Origin: Physocladia obscura
Lineage: Eukaryota; Chytridiomycota; Chytridiomycetes; Chytridiales; Chytriomycetaceae
Length of the DNA: 11,771 nt
Direction: 5' to 3'
Assembly: GCA_027596945.1 (NCBI GenBank)
Contig: JADGJH010001129.1
Span: 1-11,771 of the forward strand
The notes beneath the pieces were generated by a model. The model saw only the letters and a list, made by a program, of their open reading frames with translations, searched no databases and was not told where the DNA came from. The translations under genes and the position numbers were made by a program. How positions within the stretch are numbered: the stretch's first letter is position 1; every line of letters starts with the position of its first letter. Shown in pieces: positions 6,627-11,771 of the stretch.

Positions 6627-7808
6627 TTAATTAAACCATTTATGCTTTAAAGCTTGCTGCAACGTAAATCGCTCAGCAGGATCCACTCGACACATTCCAT
6701 TGACCAAATTCAAAGAGATTTCACCAAAACCTACAATTTCATCGTCATAGAAGGGAAATTTACCATTATTCAGTGCAAGAAGATCATGATAACCACGTCC
6801 ACCATCAGAAATAATTGCTGGCAACAGCCCATTCTCACTCAAAAGCAAAAACAACACCATCCCCAAAGCAAAAACATCTGCACTGCGTCCATCAATCCAT
6901 GCTGCCTCAATCACTGCTGTATTATTAAAAGGCGAATCCGAACAGAATTCAGGTGCAGACATCTCAACAGTCCCATAGTGCATAATTCGGTATTCAACAC
7001 AATCTGTTTGTCCAAAATCAGCAATCATAATATTCGGCCTGATGTCGTCATGAGTTTTTTGAACAAGAATGTTTTCGAGTTTGATGTCGCCGTGGTAGAA
7101 CCCTGACTCATGCATTTCGGCAACGGCTGTGAAGCAACTGCGCGCGATATGTTTAACAGCGTCACTTGGAAGACACGAGGACAACAACACAGAATTGCCA
7201 GTTGATCGATGCATGGTTGACCAAGCCCATAGATCGCTCGCGCCATTTGATACTGGAAAAGAATGAAACAAAGTTGCGTTGGAATATTGCAATTTGAACA
7301 TGAGCGGCTCAAGCAGATTCGATTTTACCCAGTTTGAGCCAAAAAGGTTTGTGACAAGGTAGAAATGAAGTCTGTCTTGCCACGCACAGTGGGCGCGTAG
7401 GATTGATTTCGACCGGCATTTTTCGTTCAGTGATACAAGGGAACTGATTTCTTTCGGCGGTGGTTGTTGTTGGTTTAATTGCGATTTGGCTTTGTAAATG
7501 ATTTTAATTGCTACGTTTGACATTGACAGGGAATCGATTGCAGCGAGGATTACACCATTCGCCCCGAATCCGACAATTGCTTTGACTTTGAAGCGAGTAG
7601 TTAGCTCGCGGTTGCTGTATTTAAACGCGAATTGGACGGCAGTACGTGCTTTTTCTTCAGAAACGATTGGTATTGTTGTTGTTTCCACTTCAGTTGTTGC
7701 CCAATCTGTTTTGTCGAACTTGTTGCTTATTTCTTGTTTGGAATCTGGAGACTGTGACGGAGTGGCCTGCTGCGCGCCGTGCATCAGACGGACACTGGTT
7801 GCTGTCAT
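6627..7808 (-). CDS. protein kinase B of the local HGD-type paralogue family (393 aa)
   Basis: Seen (numbered from the ATG at 7808): pre-kinase block EEKARTAV (about 51-58), glycine loop GFGANGV (80-86), VAIK K102, likely alpha-C Glu E120, hinge LVTNLFGSNW, then an insertion of about 28 residues before GASDLWAW (about 189-196), catalytic loop YHGDIKLEN (D241, K243, N246), DFG at 264-266, APE at 285-287 and DVFALG (311-316). HRD is replaced by HGD as in the two sister genes, and the core catalytic residues are intact. The frame is open to 7841, but the first ATG is at 7808. The N-terminal 50 residues are Ser/Thr/Gln-rich and unrelated to the sister genes. It is the most diverged of the three, with an extra segment after SDSPF and a shortened helix region after SDLWAW. 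Same strand as GH5, about 377 bp upstream of it; no sign of co-transcription. Confidence 0.92.
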   Translation of the reverse strand: MTATSVRLMHGAQQATPSQSPDSKQEISNKFDKTDWATTEVETTTIPIVSEEKARTAVQFAFKYSNRELTTRFKVKAIVGFGANGVILAAIDSLSMSNVAIKIIYKAKSQLNQQQPPPKEISSLVSLNEKCRSKSILRAHCAWQDRLHFYLVTNLFGSNWVKSNLLEPLMFKLQYSNATLFHSFPVSNGASDLWAWSTMHRSTGNSVLLSSCLPSDAVKHIARSCFTAVAEMHESGFYHGDIKLENILVQKTHDDIRPNIMIADFGQTDCVEYRIMHYGTVEMSAPEFCSDSPFNNTAVIEAAWIDGRSADVFALGMVLFLLLSENGLLPAIISDGGRGYHDLLALNNGKFPFYDDEIVGFGEISLNLVNGMCRVDPAERFTLQQALKHKWFN

Positions 7809-8416
7809 ATTAAAATGTACAAGCTCCTCGTTTCTTTTCAAATCTCGTGATTATGAATTTTCGCATGATTATCCACATGATCCGGGTTGCTGTCGAACGA
7901 TAAGATCGAAAGCCAAATGAAAAAAGGATTAGTTGATAACATCAACTTCAAATTCAGCCGAATGTTGTTTCAACAAAATGGCTTAGCTTTAAGTCAATCA
8001 ATTCAATTTTAACAGTAGAACAAATTTTTTATTTAAAAATTGCCAGATGTCGATTCAACACCACGAAAATTCAAAAAGTGAATTCATCAAGAAGAATGAT
8101 ACAGTAAAATATAAAGAAAGAAAAAAAATAAGAGAAGTAAACAAAAAGTACAGCCAAAGCTCTACAGAAGACGAGAAAAAAAAAAGAAAAAAAGGAAAAA
8201 AGAGGGTAAAAGGAAACAACTTTGTAAAATCCACTTTTTTTCTTCTCTTTCTTCCACGTTACGCCGTTAAATCCAGTTTTTTTTTATCCGAGAAAATAGA
8301 GAGAGGATATTCAATAAAGGAGGATATTTTCAACCTTTCTTCACGACGCATCAGATATAGATAGCAACAGCGCCACTCACAATATTGAGTTCAGTTTAAT
8401 TGGATTCAAAAGCATT
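7809..8416. other. intergenic region between kinases B and C with a long purine-rich tract
   Basis: No gene I can support. About 8085-8220 is strongly purine-rich on the plus strand (runs of A and AAAG/GAAA words), that is polypyrimidine on the kinase strand, 280-410 bp upstream of the kinase B ATG. A 105-codon plus-strand frame (8047-8364) exists with an ATG, but its Lys/Glu-rich start simply mirrors the purine tract and its later part has no recognisable motif. The kinase C 3' end lies at the right edge. Confidence 0.5.
8395..8400 (-). terminator. ATTAAA polyadenylation signal variant for kinase C
   Basis: TTTAAT on the plus strand reads ATTAAA on the minus strand, 16 nt after the kinase C stop codon. 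It is the common variant of AATAAA. Confidence 0.35.
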
Positions 8417-9754
8417 TCACACATCGGACAGCCACGGGTGTACCAAAACCTGGTCAATAGTCATACGAAGAGTTGGGTCAATGCAGCACATTCCATCCAA
8501 AAGATTTTGGGAGTACACATCAGCATCAGCAATAGCATCAAAGGGGAAAAGCCCATTATCTTGGTTACTGTGCATCAGCTGGTTGTATCCGAGTTTTCCC
8601 GACTTGACAGCCTTGACAGCACGTGGGAGCTCGCCACTCTCATTCAACAAAACAAACATGACCATTCCAAGCGCGAAAATGTCACAAGCGCGGCCATCAA
8701 GAGTTTCTGGCACGTATGGGCAGTCAGCCAAAAACTCTGGCACAGACACTTCCTGAGTTCCATAGCACTTAATGCCAAACGAGGAATGTTTCGCGTGACC
8801 AAAGTCCGCGAGTTTGATTTCAGGGCCTTCACCACCGCCAGACTGGACCAACACATTTTCAACTTTAATGTCGCCGTGGTAGAAGCCAAGAGTGTGCATT
8901 CTGGCCAGAGCTGTCGCGAGCTGCTTCATGAGCTGCTTGATGGGGCGCAGTGGGAGCATCGAGTGCGCTTGGTGCGAGGTTTCCCAAACATGAGCACGGT
9001 GAGCGTAGGACCAGGCCCACAAATCAGAAGAGCCAGCGGAAAATGGAAGCGAGATTTTTACGGGTGGCGCATTTTCAAACACAGCCTTAAACAAAAGCGG
9101 ATTCATTTCATCGGACGAAGCCGGAGATGCGGCAAGCCAATCCGAGCCAAAGAGTTCAGTAACCAAGTAAAAATGGTTTGCGTCCTGCCAGTCCTCAATG
9201 TATGTTATAATGTTACTGGGCTCATTTTGGTTTGTTTGTTCTATTTGTTGGTTGACGAATTTCAGAACATCGACTTCATTGGGATTCTTGATATATTTTG
9301 ACGATGCACGCGACTTGTAAATCACCTTGATGGCGACGGGAGTTGACGACGCGACACACGAGGCGGCGAGAACAACACCGTTTGAACCAAAGCCGACAAT
9401 GCGCGCGACTTTGTATTCGACGAGCATTTTATAAGGGCTTAGGGCAAAACTCTGTGTCACGGCAACACGAGCCTTGTTCTCGGACGATAGTCCGCCGTAC
9501 AGTGTTGATGGTGGTGCTTGCGTTTTTTCGCGTCCACCCGCCAACACCGCAATGTCCGCTGGAACGACAATCCGCACGTTTTTCATGTCCGCTTCACTCA
9601 ATACAAAGTCCGAATTCGCCTTGGCTGATGCTGCTGGTGTCGCTGACGCCACCGATGAAGTTCGGCTTCTTGAGAATACACGCTTCATGCCAGCACCAGT
9701 TGCCGCTGCTGCAGCTGGTGCTGTTGTTGTTGTTTGCGTTGTTGTTACAGCCAT
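8417..9754 (-). CDS. protein kinase C of the local HGD-type paralogue family (445 aa; 465 aa if started at 9814)
   Basis: Seen (from the ATG at 9754): Thr/Ala-rich low-complexity N-terminus (1-55), pre-kinase block ENKARVAV (92-99), glycine loop GFGSNGV (121-127), VAIK K143, likely alpha-C Glu E160, hinge TELFGSDW, an insertion of about 35 residues, GSSDLWAWSYAHRAHVWE (241-258), catalytic loop YHGDIKVEN (D295, K297, N300), DFG at 317-319, VPE in place of APE (338-340) and DIFALG (358-363). It is closest to kinase A: the HRAHVWE and HSMLPL segments are nearly identical. Start choice: 9754 has an excellent context (ACAATGG). The in-frame ATG at 9814 would add 20 residues including KKKK encoded by an A run, and is preceded by an overlapping ATG at 9819; I prefer 9754. 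The gene is more GC-rich than its neighbours. Probably an active non-RD kinase; substrate unknown. Confidence 0.92.
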   Translation of the reverse strand: MAVTTTQTTTTAPAAAAATGAGMKRVFSRSRTSSVASATPAASAKANSDFVLSEADMKNVRIVVPADIAVLAGGREKTQAPPSTLYGGLSSENKARVAVTQSFALSPYKMLVEYKVARIVGFGSNGVVLAASCVASSTPVAIKVIYKSRASSKYIKNPNEVDVLKFVNQQIEQTNQNEPSNIITYIEDWQDANHFYLVTELFGSDWLAASPASSDEMNPLLFKAVFENAPPVKISLPFSAGSSDLWAWSYAHRAHVWETSHQAHSMLPLRPIKQLMKQLATALARMHTLGFYHGDIKVENVLVQSGGGEGPEIKLADFGHAKHSSFGIKCYGTQEVSVPEFLADCPYVPETLDGRACDIFALGMVMFVLLNESGELPRAVKAVKSGKLGYNQLMHSNQDNGLFPFDAIADADVYSQNLLDGMCCIDPTLRMTIDQVLVHPWLSDV

Positions 9755-10344
9755 TGTTGTTCCACTTGCGCAGTTAATTTTTTTTTTTTTTCTTGTTCGG
9801 TTCAAGGAAATCATTCCATTTGAATCACTTTTTGGTGACGTGGAGAATGGATGTGGTTAAGCTACCATTCACCACTGTACTTCCTGCGTAAACTGTCCGC
9901 ATTCAACTTATTTCTGAAAAACTCGACTTTTCCGCCTTTCTTCCACTTTTGCTGCGCATTTTCTATCCATCATATCCTATTATCTTTTCCACTCTGTTCT
10001 TGAAAAAAAATTTAATTCAATTTTAATTAGTAAACAAATTAGAAATTAACAAAATATATTATTTAATTTTAACAAGAATATACATGAGGAGATAGAAAAC
10101 GAATCTCTGCAAGAAATCAGGGAGCTTAACCTAAAGAAAATGATTCATGGATAAATGTTGGTCATAAAAAGGTTCTTGTCAGACAGGGTTCAACTCTACC
10201 GAAACTCCAAAATATTTTCAATCAAAAATCTTGCCATCCATATTTTCCTCAACAAATCCCAATGACCCACATTCAAATCAAAAATATCCAAAATAGATAA
10301 ATCTTCATTCCTTCATGTACTGTTACCAACTTCTCAAATGACTT
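9755..10344. other. divergent intergenic region between kinase C and the ankyrin relic
   Basis: No gene seen. The kinase C leader side carries a T run on the plus strand (about 9779-9791; an A run in the leader). 9915-10000 is pyrimidine-rich on the plus strand and 10000-10085 is almost pure A/T. GGTTCAACTC at 10187-10196 resembles a tRNA box B, but no box A or pairable arms accompany it. Confidence 0.5.
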
Positions 10345-11689
10345 ATGGTGGCTCAATCAAACTTCACTCGTGTCATTCTTGGCGACATTCATGTTACTCG
10401 GGATCATTTGAAGTCGGACAAAATGGTGATGAATCCTGACCCCAAGATTTACATGCTTGCCTCCGAAGATCTGAGCGAAGATTCGATCTACTTACAATTT
10501 ACTTATCTATGTACCATGTATGAAGTCATTTTTAAAGCTGAAATTCAACCAAGTATGTCTTCACAATATCTATTTTATGTGTTTGTATTTATGTCGATCA
10601 TGGGTTTTTTTCGTATTTTTCTGCGTCATACGCTGAATTATGACGCCGATGAGGATTCCGAAGATATCGAGAAAAATAATAACAATGAACCATTTATTAA
10701 CGAATTAATGCTACGGGAGCGCTTGACGTCGTTATTAAGGGTTCAATACTGCTGCAGAATGATTCGCATATTAATTGAGAATTCCTTGCTCTTTCCGTAC
10801 TCAAACAATGTATGCGTATTGCAATTTGTATAATATTTGATGGACAAGTTCCCGAACATGGATCCATCTTTGTGCGATAATTTCGGAATTGTTTCGAGAC
10901 TATTGAAAGACTCACGTGAACCCAGCTGCAAGAAATAATCAGGCATTGCCGTTTGCAGCGAGTATTTGTTTCTTGAAACTATTGATTTGCTGATAAAGGA
11001 TCCACATATTAACTGAACAATTCAACCTATTTTGGATTATAGTCATAGACCGGATGACATTTGCCGGAATGCATTTAGCAAAGCTTGTAAAGTTGGGTAT
11101 GAAGTTGTGGAAACATTTTTTCAAGATTCCAGAATTGACCCAGTGGCTGATAGAAGACTTCGATTTGCGGCCGAAGAAAGACATTTCGGCATTGTTAAGA
11201 GACTTTTTGCAGATCCTCGCGTCAAGTTCTGCATCCAATTTGCTTCGTCACACTAATGTGTGAAGCTTTTGTTGCTTCCGTCCAACAAATGTGTGGATTC
11301 AGCCTCCCCAAATAATGTATATTCTCGTCTCTAGAATCCAAGTGAAGGAATGCTGAATCTTGCCAAGCATTTATTTCCCGACATTCACCGCCAGATTGAT
11401 CACTCAAGAGACAGCAAACCAATTATTGACACTGCAGCCTCAGGAAATTTGCGAGCAGTTGAAATACTACTCTGTGATCCTGGAGTTAATTGAGCCATCA
11501 ATAGAAATTTGCCAATTAGATCTGCAGGTTGCAAAATTGCTCAAAGATGAGTGTGTGGATCCAACAGATATTTATTTTGAAACTATAAGGACTGCATGTA
11601 TGCAAGCTTTCCAAGGTTTCCGTGCCGAAGAAGGAAGTTCAATTTTTTTATCTTCGCGAATCTTTTTGTGCTTTTTTTTTTTTTTTTAA
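10345..11689 (+). pseudogene. degenerate ankyrin-repeat gene with multiple stops and frameshifts
   Basis: Seen: one main frame from an ATG at 10345 is interrupted by stops at 10831, 10936, 11014, 11254, 11332 and 11491. Between and across these stops, ankyrin-type units are legible: YLMDKFPNMDPSLCDN, FGIVSRLLKDSR, NPAARNNQALPFAAS (shifted frame, 10919-10965), ETIDLLIKDPHIN, AFSKACKVGYEVVETFFQDS, LRFAAEERHFGIVKRLFADP, DTAASGNLRAVEILLCDPGV, and, after another shift, VAKLLKDECVDPTD. About ten units can be counted. At CGTGAAC (10915-10921) two bases of the expected Val codon seem lost. Known: ankyrin repeats are protein-binding scaffolds, often in large families in chytrid genomes. The first 120 residues match nothing I recognise; 10553-10653 is T-rich and could be an intron (GTATGT donor). 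The six stops in repeat-like sequence argue for a dead copy rather than missed introns. Confidence 0.8.
11672..11687 (+). repeat. T16 homopolymer at the end of the ankyrin relic
   Basis: An uninterrupted run of 16 T is followed shortly by further T and A runs (to about 11717). Such runs are frequent in this window next to gene ends and starts. It closes the last readable frame of the ankyrin relic with Phe codons. Confidence 0.7.
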
Positions 11690-11771
11690 TTGTTTTAATT
11701 TTTTTTTTTAAAAAAACGCAGCGGTTTTTAAAGTTGTTATAACCAATTACAATTTTGATACAAAAATTAAT

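Noticed and set aside
8047..8364. 105-codon plus-strand ORF with ATG, Lys/Glu-rich
   Set aside because: Its composition follows the purine-rich tract; there is no motif, and the second half reads like arbitrary AT-rich sequence.
8438..9301. 287-codon plus-strand ORF
   Set aside because: It lies antisense to kinase C, which has a full set of kinase motifs; the plus frame is an antisense shadow.
10187..10196. GGTTCAACTC, a tRNA box B-like word
   Set aside because: No box A at a suitable distance and no pairable T or acceptor arms; a ten-base match can occur by chance.
1..11771. CRISPR array, bacterial operon or prophage
   Set aside because: No direct-repeat array; spliceosomal intron, poly(A) signals, signal peptide and eukaryotic kinase/RING/ankyrin content indicate nuclear fungal DNA.

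Overview
The window looks like a nuclear fungal contig, most likely from an early-diverging (chytrid-type) lineage. The reasons are: AT-rich intergenic DNA; short introns (70 nt in the RING gene, a 65-nt candidate near 6361); mostly intronless compact genes on both strands; a secreted fungal-type GH5 hydrolase; and degenerate ankyrin repeats of the 'LLxDPRVDP' style that I associate with chytrid genomes. The lineage is an inference; no rRNA or other marker is present.

Layout. 1-1278 has no supportable protein gene. It holds one arm of a diverged repeat (51-208) and a tRNA-like relic (about 1138-1203). 1279-2344 (+) is a two-exon RING-H2 E3 ubiquitin ligase of the RNF115/RNF126 architecture. 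2345-3378 holds a possibly decayed minus-strand coding stretch, the second (inverted) arm of the repeat (3068-3236) and a perfect 19-bp palindrome with two CACGTG boxes. 3379-4626 (+) is protein kinase A. It converges on a secreted GH5 endoglycoceramidase-like enzyme (4741-6249, -). 6250-6626 contains a candidate tiny spliced secreted-peptide gene. Protein kinase B (6627-7808, -) and protein kinase C (8417-9754 or 9814, -) follow. 10345-11689 (+) is an ankyrin-repeat gene broken by at least six in-frame stops and several frameshifts.

How the pieces relate. The three kinases are paralogues. They share an unusual HGD (not HRD) catalytic loop, a conserved pre-kinase K-A-R-x-A-V block, and an insertion of roughly 30-50 residues between the hinge (LFGSDW) and a conserved SSDLWAW helix. 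A and C are closest; B is more diverged. The likely picture is local duplication with inversion of a lineage-specific kinase family around the GH5 gene. No shared pathway is evident for the RING ligase, the kinases and the glycosidase; adjacency is not evidence of common function in this kind of genome.

The most unusual items are the kinase family with its hinge insertion, the inverted dispersed repeat with pol III box-like heads (a possible tRNA-derived SINE), the palindromic double E-box upstream of kinase A, and the spliced micro-ORF upstream of the GH5 gene.
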